Shown: positions 44,614 through 57,147 of the stretch, in pieces
How the letters are laid out: each line of letters starts with the position of its first letter
Numbering within the stretch: the stretch's first letter is position 1
Origin: Blastomyces gilchristii SLH14081
Taxonomy: Eukaryota > Ascomycota > Eurotiomycetes > Onygenales > Ajellomycetaceae
Length of the DNA: 64,000 nucleotides
Assembly (NCBI RefSeq): GCF_000003855.2
Contig: NW_003101646.1
Location: 62,001-126,000, forward strand
Direction of reading: 5' to 3'
Position numbers and translations under genes: made by a program
Notes under the pieces: model-generated
Told to the model about the DNA's origin: nothing
Database searches by the model: none
The model's input: only the letters and a program-made list of their open reading frames with translations

Positions 44614-47600
44614 GGTTGAGGGAGGAGAGGGGGGTCAGTGGAAATGTGCTTTATTAATTGTGTTGTAGTTTGTAGGGTTGGCGGGGTAGAGTATAAAGGG
44701 GTTGGTTCCCTTGTATCTAGATATCAGGAGAGAGGTTACAACAGTGTGGGTGAGTAGCTAGAGTGGACAAGAAGAGGAGATCTAAGAGAATCTAGGGAGA
44801 GAAGATATCAAGAAGAGCTGAGGGTGAGTTGGTTGAACAGGAGGAGGGAAGAGATTGAAGGTTGTGTGGAAAGGGAGGAAAAAGGGAGGAAAAAGGGAGG
44901 AAAAAGGGAGGAAAAAGGGGAGAGAAATGGCAGCTGAGATTGGGCGGATGCTGTGCTCTATTTATGATTCTACGGATTGGTTCTACTCACCGTTTTGGCG
45001 GGGGTCCGGGACTGAGCAAATCTATGATTATGATTATGATTATTATTATTATTGAAATATGGCCACAACAAAATGAGCGCGCATCGTTAGTTAGTTAGTT
45101 ACCTTGTTCTGAACTACATTTGCGAGAGGGAACTAGCTAGAGAACTGGAGCAACAATCGTCACAGGGAATCTACCCGTCGCGCAGAACGCATGCAAGTCG
45201 TCGGCTAGATTTTACCTAGGCCCCCTTGAACCCAATCATCATTTGGGGCGCATCCAAATAATATTTTTAATTTGCAATCCAATGAATGAATGAAACCCAG
45301 GCGATTCACAGCAAACCAATTGACCCCGCCCTCGAAACCCTCCCTCTCGAAACCCTCCCTCGAGCCCGCCAAAATTAAGTAGTAGTTACACGGGAGATAC
45401 ACCGAAACCGGCCCACTGTGGTATGGCGAGAGGGGTACCTGACAAGTCCCCGCCCAGCAACGACGTCATCGGGCCGCCTCCCCTCCCACTATCCTGAAAC
45501 CGGTTTAGCCCGCGCGGAGGCTGAAAGCAAAACTTCTACTTCTAATTGCTCGTTGTACTACGTAACTATCTCGGCCATGATTCTTCAAACTCGATGAGAT
45601 CAATAATATCAGTGAAAGCGGGCAACGTCTTTCTCCCCCCCCCCAAAGGAAGCTATATGTTAGTCCAACAGCCGTAGTTGTTATCAACAACCGCCCTGGC
45701 CAGACCCGGATAATCGCTGAACACGTCGTCAGTCCTCTCCGTTTGCATACATTTAACAGGCATTGGCATGGCATTATTTACCCAAGGGTCCAAGGGTCGG
45801 AAAGGCCTCGTCTCAGATCCTCTGCTACTAGGCGACTTCCAATCATTATTATTATTATTATTAGTTAACTTACCCTCTGACGGAACAAACTAGCCAAGGG
45901 TCCTCGGGCTCGATGGAGGTGGCGTTACGCCATCTCAAGGCTAGAGAACATCATGTCTGTCCAGGAAATTATTTGTCGCAAATTTTTCACTGGTAGGTAT
46001 AATACAGTAAGGCACTTTATTTTATTTTATTTTATTTTATTTTCAATGAGAAGAAAGGAACCTCTTTTCTTATTATAACCCTTCACCGGATATAAAAATT
46101 CAGTATTGCGGATATTGAAGAAAAAGGATAGTTTATTGGCCAATTGAACATGCAGTTTGCTTTCACGGCTATTGGCTTGCAACATCAAGAAACACAAAAT
46201 GAAAAACGAAAATCCGCAAGATTTTTTTTTTTCTTTAGAAAGAATGTGCCCTCGCTATCATGGGCACAAAAATGACAAGACAGACAGACCTCCCGAGCGC
46301 CAGGGGTGGTCAACAGGGGGGGGGGGCTTTGCTTGGAAGTGCAATGCACCACCATCAGCCCAACTGCTGCCCGAAAATATTATCCCATTTTAGGTTCGGT
46401 TGGTTATTCTCTTGAAGAGGGTTCGCGTCCGACTTATCTAGACAGCTAGCTAGTATTATTATTGCTGAGGGAATAATGGCAGTATTTTTTGAAAAGGAGG
46501 ATTCAACGGAACTACAATTAGCCCCGGATAACATCACGCCGGCTCGAGGAGGAGGAGATGGGTTCAATATCAATTATATTGCCGCTACTTTCTAAATAAA
46601 CCCGGCAGTAAGCCATTATTATTGCAATTATCTATCTATTCTGCTGGCCGATCACATGCCTGGTATCAGAAGTGGTATTGAAGTGGTAGGGAAAACCGAA
46701 GACATTTTTGCCTGTGAAGAATTGATGACGAGGGAGACGATAAAAATAAAAAGCTGATGATGTTCCACGGATATTGGCGCCGTTCCATTTTAGCTCCAAT
46801 CTGGTGGTCAGGTCGGGTATCATCATCAGGGTCATCAACTCAGCGCTTTTTGTTGAACTTATTATTACTGTATGTGTATGTATGTATGTGCTCTGTTAGA
46901 TGCGCTTTTTTTCTTTTTTTGAACAGTTCTTTCGGGTTGAACAACTTGCTAAGTAAGGCTCGACATGTGGAAGGGAACGAACCCCAGCAGTGATCCGTCA
47001 TGCTTTTCTATCTTGTGTTCGGCTTTTCAAGGGCCCTTGGGTTGGTTTTCAATCCTGGCATCAAAATCGTCGTTCCCCCCCCCCCCCCTCTTTTGCCGTA
47101 GTTAAATGGTGCGACGACAGCGCCGAAGTATGCCAAAATGGGTCCAGGTTTATCGTTGGTCTCGACGACTGTTAACAGGAAAGGGGATAAAAAAAATAAA
47201 AATAAAAAAGGTCCACTCCCACTGATTTACTACATTTCTTCTATATATCTATGCACGAAGTAGCTGGCTATTCCGCTTTTCAACATTAATAACTATTATT
47301 CTATACGTTTGGTATATTCTCCGAAACTATCTACCAAAATGTCGACGCTCGCTTTTTTTTTTTTTCTTCTCAGGCTCCCTTGTGTTTTTCAACCCACCAG
47401 ACATTTCTAATCGACAAACTATCAGAGCCCGCTATCTTAAGAAGTTGGAACCCGGGGAATTCAATGCCAAAACGAGGTCCAGGTCCAGGAGTAAGAAAGA
47501 AAGAAATTGATGCAAGCCCCCTTTTTCCTACCTTCGAAATACCTCTCTCAACTCGGACCCTTCTACGTCGTTGCTTTAGGTGTTGCGGCCGCAGGCTATG

Positions 47601-48223
47601 TATGCTCAGTAAACATGTTTCGGTTCAGTGATACAGGAAAATACTTTCTACCATGAGTCAGAACAGGCTTTATATTCTTAACCCAAGCTTCCTGGCTATG
47701 GGAGGGAGGTTTTATCAAAATGGACAAAATGAGAAGAAAACAAAAAGACGCCAGCCTTTATTCTCTGATGTAGTGCAGTAAAAGGAAAAGAAAAAAATTC
47801 ACACCACAATCGCACAACTACAGACAATATATCGTACAAAAACATACCTAAAGAACGGTCATCCAAAGAACACGTGGCGCCTCATGAATAAATGGAATGG
47901 GAAGACAGGGGGGTATGATGTCTATATAGTACATGATCAATAGAAGGTATAAGAAAGAATGAGAACTTGATAGTGCTCCATGATAATTGTAGAAGAACAA
48001 CCAGAGAGACGAAGCATGGATCTAAAATATACAGATGTAAGGTAATTAGCTGGATCGATCAAACAACGGACGCCACGCGAGACACGGAATCCATGAGGGG
48101 CGTCGAAAAAAATTAGAGGTATAGGTGTTGTAAAAGCGGAATTGCAGATGCACAAGAAAATGCAGCAAGCGGATCTGATAAATGAAATCATTCGGCACAA
48201 TTATTGATAAAATGCTTTCCCCT
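44614..48223. other. Long intergenic region of about 3.6 kb
   Basis: It lies between the 5' end of the mannitol gene and the 3' end of the PPR gene. It contains the mannitol gene promoter and leader at the left and TAT/ATT repeats (about 45030-45053, 45845-45861). TTTTA repeats are at about 46018-46043, with G and C runs near 46315-46326 and 47077-47088. Open frames are short and unlike known proteins. A non-coding RNA cannot be excluded. Confidence 0.45.
44871..44920. repeat. 11-bp purine tandem repeat upstream of the mannitol gene
   Basis: About four copies of AAGGGAGGAAA in the 5' flank, about 260-305 bp before the start codon. Purine-rich repeats of this kind can bind GA-binding factors, but no role is shown. 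Confidence 0.8.
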
Positions 48224-50697
48224 CTATTTCTTTGGACTGAGAATGGCCTTCAGCTGTTGATTTTCAGTTGTCAGCGCGGTCCGCTCTTCAGCGCTGAGCG
48301 ACTTTTCCTTAAGCGCCAGATCATGTAGTTGCTTGGCCTGTTTCAGGATATAAACTGACTCCTCAAAGGGAGGTAGATAGTGCCGAGAGAATGGCCAAGA
48401 GCCCTCAGCAACTCTCTCCGATGCAGCTTTGACCCTTGTCCCTTCATCATCCACGTCTTTGCCATGTTTAGAAAGCGTCGCGTAGGCAAGCAGTGATATG
48501 AGCTTGTCCACATGAGGCCGCAGAGCGGTAATTGCGTCTAATACCCTCTTCTTAAACACATGATCGGTAGTCTGCGGATCCGACATGCGTGACCGGACCG
48601 GAGTGGATTCCTGAACGCTTTCCTCCGAAATGCCATATCTGACAAGTTCCACGTACTTCGAGAGGATTTCAGGCTCCGGCTGCATGAGCGCCGTATCCAT
48701 AATGCCGACCAGTTGGCCTGCTGTCTCGAGTACGTGCGGGTTCTTCCGATCGCGGGAACAACAACTTATCGCGATGACGAAGGTTTTGCGCGCAACCATG
48801 CCGGCTCGAGTTAGCATGGCTTTAATGACTCGAAGGGTTTCGGCGCTGGAGCGAGCAATGCGCAGTAGGCGCAGATATTCGTGGAAGGAATGCGTGTCTG
48901 GCTTTATCGCGGACTGTGCAGGTCCCGATGTGAAATGTTCCCAGTACGCTCGACCAATGGCAATGCCGTTTGGCGTGGTTCGGGAAGCTGCTAGTACCAA
49001 GGATAATTCGTCGTTTGTGGGAATGGGGCGGGTGATTTTTGGGCGGCGGGAATTCCTATTCGCTTGAGAGGTTTTACGGATCTGCGCGAGGTCTACTGGG
49101 TTGAATAGTCCTTTAAACTCTTCGGCTTCTGATAATGGTTCGGGCTCTTCATTGAATTGTTCGGCTTCTTCGTCTGGAAATCCCGATTCTTCAGATACTG
49201 GTTCCGGCTCTTCGGGCAGCTGTTCCGGTTCCTCAGATATCTGTTTCGGTTCCTCGTTTAGAAGAGGGTCTGTTTCATCGCTGTCCATTGACACCTTCTC
49301 TGACTCTGGGCTGATTTCAGAAGTGGCTTCTTGTTGCTGTTCCGCCGGCTTCAGGTCGTCTTGCTCTGTATGTTTCGCTTGCTCTGTATGTTTCGCTTGC
49401 TCTGTATGTTTCGCTTGCTCTGTATGTTTCGCTTGCTCTGTATGTTTCGCTTGCTCTCTGCTTCGGAGTGCTCCAAGCTGCGCCTCCACATCTTCAAGAA
49501 AAGGAACTTCCATCGTTTGGTGCAGCAGAGCAAACACGTCGAGGCAATCGCGTTTTCGTAGGCCAGAAACAAGCAAACGCCCCATCGCAGACACTAGAGG
49601 TTGGTCGACAACAAATGCTCCCATTTTCCATCGACGTACAACATCAGCCCATATTCTTTTCCCTTCCCGCACCGCTGCCGCTCTCTTCTCCGCAATCCCA
49701 TCCGCTTGACTACGCGGATTAAACGCCTTAATTTCGTTGGCTGTACGGGTGTGGATGCCATTGAGTATAATCGTAAAAGTCCTAGAGTCTGGCGCGCCGT
49801 CACCACGTTCAGGAAGGGACCCAGCCACTTCCCACAGAGCATCCATATTACCATGTCTGGAACAAACGCCCAAAACGGCGTTGGCATGCAGGATAGAGGG
49901 TTTGACTCCGGAGCTGGGTGAGCACAAGCTTTTGTAAATCGAGCGCGCTATCTGTACTGCTTTATTTGAACTGCTGTGCGCTAAGCCTCGAAACATAATA
50001 GTGTAGGTGTATGTGTTAGGCTTCCGACCTCTTTTTTTCATCTGTATCCAGTATTATTAGTTTTCGGAATGTTTGACAAGAATGGAAACAGGGCATTCAT
50101 TCTCACGTCGTTATAAAGCTTGAAAGCCGCAACCGGCTTATCATTTTTCATCTCATGGTCAAACAGCTCGTTCCAAGCAACCATACAATCATAGCCCCTC
50201 GACTGGGCCGTCCTCACCAATGTAACTGCCTTCTCAAAGTCCCCCTTTTTAAGTATCTGCTTCACTCGGTTTGACAGAGCAACCCGATCCCTTGCCCACT
50301 CCAATTCAATGTCGATTGCCTTCTTCGACACCGTTGGCCTCCATATTCTTTTCTCACCTGGTTGTAATTTCCCGTCAGCCCCTACCTTTGAGTCCTCGCC
50401 AAGATCTGCTGCAACGACCTCCTCATCTTTCACATTGGATTTCATATAGCCGGTCTTCTTCCAGGATGGCGCACGGCGTGGAGCATCTGATCTTAATCGT
50501 GGGGCACGTTCCGCGCCACGCGGAGAACGTCTATCGGACCTCGAGGTAGAAATACTCCTCCTATATTCGGATCCATTCAGAGCAATATGCTTCGCCGGAA
50601 GCCCTCCTGGGAGTCTACTGAATAGAACGGAGACTCCATTGCCAGTCAATCTGGTAGCAAATGTGCTACGGGCACAGACATTGCTGCACCGAAGCAT
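48224..50697 (-). CDS. Mitochondrial pentatricopeptide-repeat protein
   Basis: Exons are 50107-50697 and 48224-50041, total 802 residues. The intron 50042-50106 has a GTGAGA donor, an ACTAATA-like branch site and an ACAG acceptor; it joins KLYND to MKKRGRKPNTYTYT in mid PPR motif. The N-terminus (MLRCSNVCARSTFATRL, Arg/Ser-rich, no acidic residues at first) is a probable mitochondrial presequence. PPR-type helices are visible, such as NTYTYTIMFRGLAHSS, ILHANAVLGVCSRHGN and DSRTFTIILNGIH. PPR proteins bind single-stranded RNA and act in maturation or translation of mitochondrial transcripts; CCM1-like rRNA or intron roles are possible. The middle has five EQAKHT repeats and an acidic Glu/Pro-rich stretch. 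The ortholog is not certain. Confidence 0.88.
49361..49450 (-). repeat. Coding minisatellite, 18 bp x 5, in the PPR gene
   Basis: Five near-identical 18-bp units encode EQAKHT repeated in tandem. The unit length is a multiple of three, so copy-number change would keep the frame. Confidence 0.95.
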
Positions 50698-51332
50698 TTA
50701 AATCACGCCTCCTCCGGATTCTTTCCTCGGGGTAATAAATCTGTGCTGTTCTCTCGAGCTTCCGTAATAGAATCAACGGTGTTTAAATCTAAACTTGTTA
50801 GGGAATCTCCGTGGATGGGCTGGTAGACGGGTACGAGGTGGGAAAACTTACCACAATTTAGTCCTTTTAATTTCAAGTTCCTCAACAGCCTACCCTATTA
50901 TCATAAGGGAAAATCAACTCAATTTTCTGTGGGTATGATAGAACCGTCTTCTATCTGCTACGGCGCGAGTTAGTCGCGCTCAAAAATTATTTTCAGCGAT
51001 CCGCCGGATGAACTAAATTCCGCTGAAACCACCTAATCCAATGAAGCCAGGGCAAGAGAACATCATACAGTATATTCAACGATCCCATTCTATGAGCTAA
51101 TCTATATTGGTTTTTTTTTCCCCGCTGGTAAATCCTGAAATACCTATATATATATAAGCGTATAGTTCCTCAGCTACCTAGGCATCTGCTCACAAAAGGC
51201 CGCCAAACCTTATTATTCTACAATTTCCACATCTTGCACAATATGTATGCAACGAGCTGTTGGTATAATCACTTCCATCCATATGTCGCTTTCTAACATT
51301 ATATTAGCCAAAAAGCCAGATCCGAAAGCTAA
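50698..51332. promoter_or_regulatory. Divergent promoter region, PPR gene / ATS1
   Basis: The PPR gene (-) and ATS1 (+) start from opposite ends of this 635-bp stretch. A TA repeat (about 51147-51157) and T run lie in the ATS1-proximal half. No coding sequence was recognised. Confidence 0.5.
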
Positions 51333-52448
51333 ATGCCCCTCTATGCATTTGGTTCAAACGGCTCAGGCCAGTTAGGGATCGGCCACTTGGACGATGTTCC
51401 AGCTCCCACTCGGTGTCTCTTTGTACAAGAGAATAAAGAAAATCATTCAGACGGAATCGACATTCCCCTCGCATCAGATGAACCCACCCAAATCGCCGCT
51501 GGGGGGAACCATACTCTAGTGCTTTTCAAGTCCGGCGCCGTATATGCTGCTGGAACTAATCAGAACGGCAGATGTGCACATGATCCTGATAGACATTCCT
51601 CGTTACTACAATTCAGTAGAGTGGTATTTGTCAGAGAAGACGGGAGTTTCGTTAATCGCTTCAAGGCCATTTCGGCAACATGGGAAGCGTCCTTTTTCGT
51701 CGATGCAGAACGGGGTCATCTCTACGCCTGTGGAGTGGGCAATAAAGGTGAACTAGGGCTGGGGGCAAATTGCGTGCAGGCAAATAGTCCCACGCGGATT
51801 CGCGACTTTCCACCACCCGCGGCTGAAGTAATTTCTATCTCTAGCAGCCTTTCCCATACAGCGGCAACGCTATCGAATGGGGAAGTGTATGGATGGGGAA
51901 TCTCGAGGAAAGGTCAGCTAGGTGAAGGGAATGTACAAAAGAAAATTCTGTGGGCACCGCAAAAGATCGAGGATATTTCATTCTTCGCTTGTCAGGTTGC
52001 CTGTGGAAGAGAATTTACAGTCATTGCTGGAAGTGCTGAGACGGGGGAGATTGCAATTTTTGGATCTGACAAGTGGAACATAATCTCTGGTGCACCGAAG
52101 GAGATTAAAAATTACGCCATGCTAGCAGCCAGTTGGCATGGTGTATATGTTCATGGACAGGATGGGTCTACCAGATCGTGGGGCAGAAATGATCGCGGCC
52201 AGTTACTTCCACCAAAGCTTCCACAGCCGACGAAGCTGGCAATAGGGAGTGAACATGTTGTTGCTATAATTGAGAGCGGGGAGGTAGTGGCATTCGGATG
52301 GGGTGAGCATGGCAACTGTGGACCAAACACCGATACACAGGGCAATGTGGCTGGGCGGTGGAATGAGATCCCGCTGAGCATTGAAGACAGCAGGACGGTC
52401 ACCGGTGTAGGAGCAGGTTGCGCGACAAGTTGGATTATGACGGCCTGA
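51333..52448 (+). CDS. ATS1: RCC1-repeat protein ATS1/KTI13
   Basis: A single exon of 371 codons. RCC1-type blades are clear: MPLYAFGSNGSGQLGIGH, AAGGNHTLVLFKSGAVYAAG, LYACGVGNKGELGLG, VYGWGISRKGQLGEG, SWGRNDRGQLLP and VVAFGWGEHGNCGP. A lone seven-bladed propeller of this length that starts at once with the first blade matches ATS1. In yeast ATS1 partners KTI11 in diphthamide formation on eEF2 and in wobble-uridine modification by Elongator. It could also be another small RCC1 protein, but size and start favour ATS1. The frame is intact. Confidence 0.85.
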   Translation: MPLYAFGSNGSGQLGIGHLDDVPAPTRCLFVQENKENHSDGIDIPLASDEPTQIAAGGNHTLVLFKSGAVYAAGTNQNGRCAHDPDRHSSLLQFSRVVFVREDGSFVNRFKAISATWEASFFVDAERGHLYACGVGNKGELGLGANCVQANSPTRIRDFPPPAAEVISISSSLSHTAATLSNGEVYGWGISRKGQLGEGNVQKKILWAPQKIEDISFFACQVACGREFTVIAGSAETGEIAIFGSDKWNIISGAPKEIKNYAMLAASWHGVYVHGQDGSTRSWGRNDRGQLLPPKLPQPTKLAIGSEHVVAIIESGEVVAFGWGEHGNCGPNTDTQGNVAGRWNEIPLSIEDSRTVTGVGAGCATSWIMTA

Positions 52449-52595
52449 ATGCATATACCTCTCGTGGAAGGCTCGCATCAAGCATATTAACAGAGAAGGA
52501 GCCAAACGTGCCTTCTTGTCAATTTGCCGATCCCCATACGGAGCCCACCAATTCAGCTATCAGGTGGCTACTTTATGCAGGACGCAATATATAAT
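52449..52595. other. Short convergent intergenic region
   Basis: Only 147 bp separate the stop codons of ATS1 and RAD9, so their 3' UTRs probably overlap. Confidence 0.5.
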
Positions 52596-54022
52596 TCAAA
52601 CCACTTCTCCAGCAATGTCAATCGAATATCCCTCGTACCTATTCTAAAGTCAGTATCAGCATGCCAAAACATAAGGATATACATACCTGAGATATCCGTT
52701 GCGTCGGAGGTATTGCTACGGAGCTTTCCTGGTCCTGGGCACTTCGCTGTCTCATACTCGCCCCAGTGGGCGTGATATCCTGGATCCGCCCTCCAATGCT
52801 CGCCTGCAGCGCATCCTATAGAACTGAGTTAGGTTTGCCGATCGAAAACGAAGAAGTAACTCCTGACATACCTGATCCATGTGTGTATCCCATCCAAGAG
52901 TGTCCTCCTCCTCATCACCATACTTCGGCTCATCCCATTGTTGGTCGTCGTCAACCGGGACGAACAATGATTCGAAGGGAACTGACGCGTGTGGCGGGTG
53001 CGGCAGGACACTCGTCTGAGTTTCCTCTCTGGCTGCTGCTTGCGACGGTGGTTGGAGAGGGTGAGCTCTCGGGACAGATTCCGGAATCTCAGGTGGCGGA
53101 ATGGCTGTAGGCTCTCTTGAATGGGCGGTAGTAGAGCGTGGATATGGCCGAGCAGATAACTCGCGATTCCTATTTCCAGATCCGGGCGACGTCTCTCCAC
53201 TCTCCCCTCTCGTCATTAACGTGAACTCGCACGTCATCCCACCTACTTCGTACGACACCTGCATTGGCCGGCATGGACGGGTATATCGTGCCACTACCCT
53301 TGCACTCAATGAATGCGCGTGGACGACAATGGCCTTGAAGTCCTTGACGTTGATAGCGACATGGAGTTTATCCTCCACTGTGAAATGGTCAAAATCTTTG
53401 ATGTCAATAGCTACCGACGTATGAACGGGTTGCTTGAGGATTTCTGCAGATAAAGGTTAGACATTTAGAGGCTAGAAGCAGTTTTCATGACCAATTAATG
53501 CACCCCCTTCCTTACCTTTTCCATCTGCAACTTTTGTAGTAAAGCTTGTGAACACCACTCGATTGTTTTCAGAGGATATATCCAACTGCTCAGCAGTATG
53601 ACCAAAATGGTCAATAATTTCTCGCAGATACTTGGAATCTATGCCCCATTGGTTTTCGGTCTTAGATTTGTCGAAAAGAGCATGCTGAATTTCCGCAGCT
53701 TCGTAAGTTAATTTGTATGTCTTGACGACCCCTAAATGACGCACGTTAGCGTGCCAAACACAAAAAGGAATCAATGCCAAAAAAAAAAAAAAAAAAAAAA
53801 AATGGGTTGCGCCATACCATGCCTGCATATCATCTGGATGATAAATCTGCACTGGGTTTCGTCCGGACTGTATTGAAGCCGCATTTCACAACGTTCAACA
53901 GCAGTCTCTCGGTCTTTGAAGTCACTTGCTCGGGCCCTAAACACCGATAAGAGCGTCTGGATAAATTATTAGCAACTAGTAACACACGAGTGGCACAGGA
54001 GACCCCTCCCCCCCCCCCCCCC

Positions 54023-54073
<51 letters not shown>

Positions 54074-54469
54074 TCGTTCACGAACCTTTATGTATAGTTG
54101 ACAGGTTAATTTATCTGCCGCACTTCTCCTCCCAGAGCCGGATGCAATGCGCCCCGAGCCAACAAACATATACTGTGAGAAAAATGTAGAGGCATCAAAC
54201 TTGAAAGATGCATATGCTGACTTTGTCAGATTCAGTGCAGAGAACCGGAGCTGTCATGTTTCCGCTCCATTACTTTTCTGTCAGCCAGCCACAAATAAAT
54301 AAACCTTCAAAATGTAGGAGGTATTGAAGAAGAAAACTCAGAAAATTGTCCATACGAAAGATTCTTCAGCTTCAATCGATACGTTCTCGTTAAATTTTGC
54401 AAGGCATATGAGCACATCATGCAGCTGAAGTAGAGCATCGGGGAGTAGCGTAAAGCTGAGCGAGGTCAT
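52596..54469 (-). CDS. rad9: DNA damage checkpoint protein RAD9 (9-1-1 clamp)
   Basis: Seven exons: about 54355-54469, 54086-54250, 53818-53956, 53516-53731, 52872-53443, 52687-52815 and 52596-52643, about 460 residues. All internal phases match; the 3' end of exon 1 is placed to within a base. The N-terminal clamp fold reads MTSLSFTLLPDALLQLHDVL, VSIEA, LNLTKSAYASFKFDASTFF, CQLYIK, TLLSVFRAR, ERCEMRL and HGVVKTYKLTYEAAE. DHFTVEDKLHVAINVKDFKA and ARYTRPCRPM complete the second clamp repeat. A Ser/Pro-rich, then acidic tail follows (QQWDEPKYGDEEEDTLGWD). RAD9 with RAD1 and HUS1 forms the PCNA-like clamp that activates the ATR pathway. Introns 2 and 3 contain long homopolymers, and the last exon is only 16 codons. 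Confidence 0.93.
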
Positions 54470-56552
54470 GTTTTGGAGATTGGAGGGTGCTCTACTGGGG
54501 TGAACACTAGGAATGGCGAGGGAATAGGGACGCGATTTACGTGTCTGCTAGTCTTGAACTTCATCTGAGCTTGCCGGTATATTCTTTCTATCTATATTGC
54601 ACGCGTTGTAGGCGAATGGCGACGGAGCAGTCTGGAGACTTGCTAAAGTTAACGTTAACTTAGGAAATTAGCTTAGGTAATCGATCAATCGATCGATGCT
54701 TGTGCTTTCTGGTCAAAAAGTAACTTCTAACTGGCGAATGAATGCATTTAATTACTCTCTTCTTCGAAGATTGCGCAATAATATAATGAAGTATTCAAAG
54801 TAGTATTTATTTAATAGCAATCCATTGATATGGCCCTACCGAACGTAGTATCTTCCTAATGGGCCCAGATAGGGGGTATATCGCTCAACTGAAAAATTGC
54901 GGACGTCTATCCGTTCTACATCTTTGATGACTATTCATTCTTACATGGTGTGGAGAGGAAGAGGAATCATATAGATAATCAGCCCTTGTAGTTAGTTGGA
55001 TTAGTCTGTCCAAACCCAGCACCTGGCGGGATCGGCGATATTGAACAGCCATGTTGGCAACCAGCAAATTCTGAAAAGGAATTCAGATAGAGTGGAATAA
55101 ATGAAGAATGGGAAGGAATTGGTTGAGAAGAGCTAAAACTTAATTGAAATTCGTCGAAAGAAGAGAAAAGAAAAACGGAGAGTGGGAGAGTGCGTAATGA
55201 TAGATAATAATAATAGAGAAGTAGAGTAGGGAGGAGGGGAGAAGGAGAAAGAAGTAGGAGAAATGAGGATGTGGAATGTGGAATGTGGAATGTGGAATGT
55301 GGAGAGTGAGATGAATTAGACCAAATTGCACAAGATAGATACGCAGTAGATACATACATACACAAGAAGAAAAGACAATCAATCCTATAGAGAGAAAGAG
55401 GGAATTAAAGCTTTCAATACAAGAGATAGAACATATTGCAAGGAACAAACTCCCACCAGTCACTTCAATTTCAACTGATCAAATACAAATGAGGAAAAAG
55501 AGAAAAAGGAGGAACCAAAGAAGGAAAATGCCATTATATACTCATATATCCATTCTCATACCTTCTTCTTTCCTTTTCCTTTTGACCTGCTTGCATTAGA
55601 AAAACTTTCCAATCAAGCATAAAAGAGAAGAACAAAAATCCTTAAATACTGCAGCTTTGCCCTTTCTCCGTTCTTCAATTTTTTTTTATTTTTTTGGGCC
55701 TCTCTTTTCGACGCTCTCAGTCCTCACTCAGCCTTATATCATAACCCTTCTCTGGATTGGTAGATCTCTTCTTCTCCTTCCCAACTTTCTCCTCCTCTTA
55801 TTTCGATTGAATCAAATAGTGGTCGTAGAGGCACAGGGTGGAAGGAAACGGGATGTTACGCTATGTATAGTATGTACGACTGATAAAAGGGAAAGAGATC
55901 GAGAGGCGAAAAGAAATAAATTGTAGAAAGTATGCCTGGGTGTGATAAGATAGACACAAAGCCAGGTTTTATTTGGAAACACAAGAAAAAAGCATAGGAA
56001 GAAATTGATTTAGGTAGAGAGTGGGGAGCGTAATAGAGAAAGAAAAAATGTGTAGAGAATTTGGTATTTAGAAATAATGAGAATAAACGTAGCAGACATA
56101 TAAGCTACGCGCATAACAATTTGCACTCGGTATGGTTGTATATGAGAATGGGGAGTTCGAGGTTGAGGAGCGAAGGGGAAAAATCCATACAATGTCAGAA
56201 AACCACATATAAACCAAAATAGCGAATGAGGCAACCAAGCATTCATAAGGGATGTGTAAAAAAAAACAAAAAAATGAAGAAAAACAGAACAAATGATAAG
56301 GTGCTATGGGGGGGGGGAGAGGTATGTATTGTATCTCGAGCGAGGCGGTGAGAAAATAAGGAACATGGAATGATGACAAGAAACCACAAGGGGAGGGTAA
56401 CAATGTTTGTGTGAAATAGCAAGTGAAGAACAATAATGGTAAACTGGGGAATTGTGGAGGTAAAGCACAGCACACTAAGAAATTCCCCTCTCCTTCCACT
56501 CCCGCACACATGCGCACACTGGAAATGAAACCTTGACACAAACAGAGAAGGG

Positions 56553-56586
<34 letters not shown>

Positions 56587-57147
56587 CGATCAAGACAACC
56601 CCCTCAAATATATGTAATAAAATGCCAATTTAAGTAAAAGAAGGGAGAGAGACGGAAAACCCCCCTTGATGCAGCAAGAGTGTGCGTGTCTCAAGCAAGT
56701 ATGCAAGAAAATGTATGTCCGGAGAATTTTGTTCTTTTCCCCCTTTCTTCCCCTTCCATTTGTTTACCTCCGCCTTTCCCTTTCTTTTTCCCTTTGCCCT
56801 TTTTCTTTTCCCCCCATCAAATCAAGCCCTATTGGTAGCTACTGGATTGATTTTCTGGGGCTACAGCATCAGCCGTCAGTACCACGCTGTGATACAAGAT
56901 AGAAGAGAACAAAAAACGATTAATATTTATAGGGAATAAAAATGCAAATTTTGTTTCTTTCCCAATGCACGAACAAACACACACACACACACACTAGAAG
57001 GAAAAAAGCCAACGACTTGTTGTTTCCAGCGTCCCCTTTTTTCAAAGCTTCTTTCTTTCTTTCATTTTGTCGGTTTGGAGGAGGATAGAATAAAACTTGA
57101 ACAGAGAAGACTCCAGATGAGAGAGGGAGGCAGGGACGTGTGAACGA
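54470..57147. other. Intergenic region of about 2.7 kb
   Basis: It lies between the RAD9 start and the CON7 stop, both on the minus strand. The left part should be the RAD9 promoter. The middle and right part are purine-rich on the plus strand. A 7-bp tandem repeat GTGGAAT lies at about 55271-55303, with a G run near 56309-56318, an A run at about 56553-56583 and a CA repeat near 56978-56993. The long right part may be the 3' UTR of CON7. No gene was recognised. Confidence 0.45.

Noticed and set aside
46408..46430. tRNA-like B box (GGTTCGCGTCC)
   Set aside because: The position that must be A in the T loop is C, no paired T stem forms, and no A box lies at the right distance.
49101..49709. 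202-codon plus-strand open frame opposite the PPR gene
   Set aside because: It is Ser/Cys-rich with CSVCFA repeats that merely mirror the EQAKHT minisatellite. The minus-strand reading has a mitochondrial presequence, PPR helices and a good intron.
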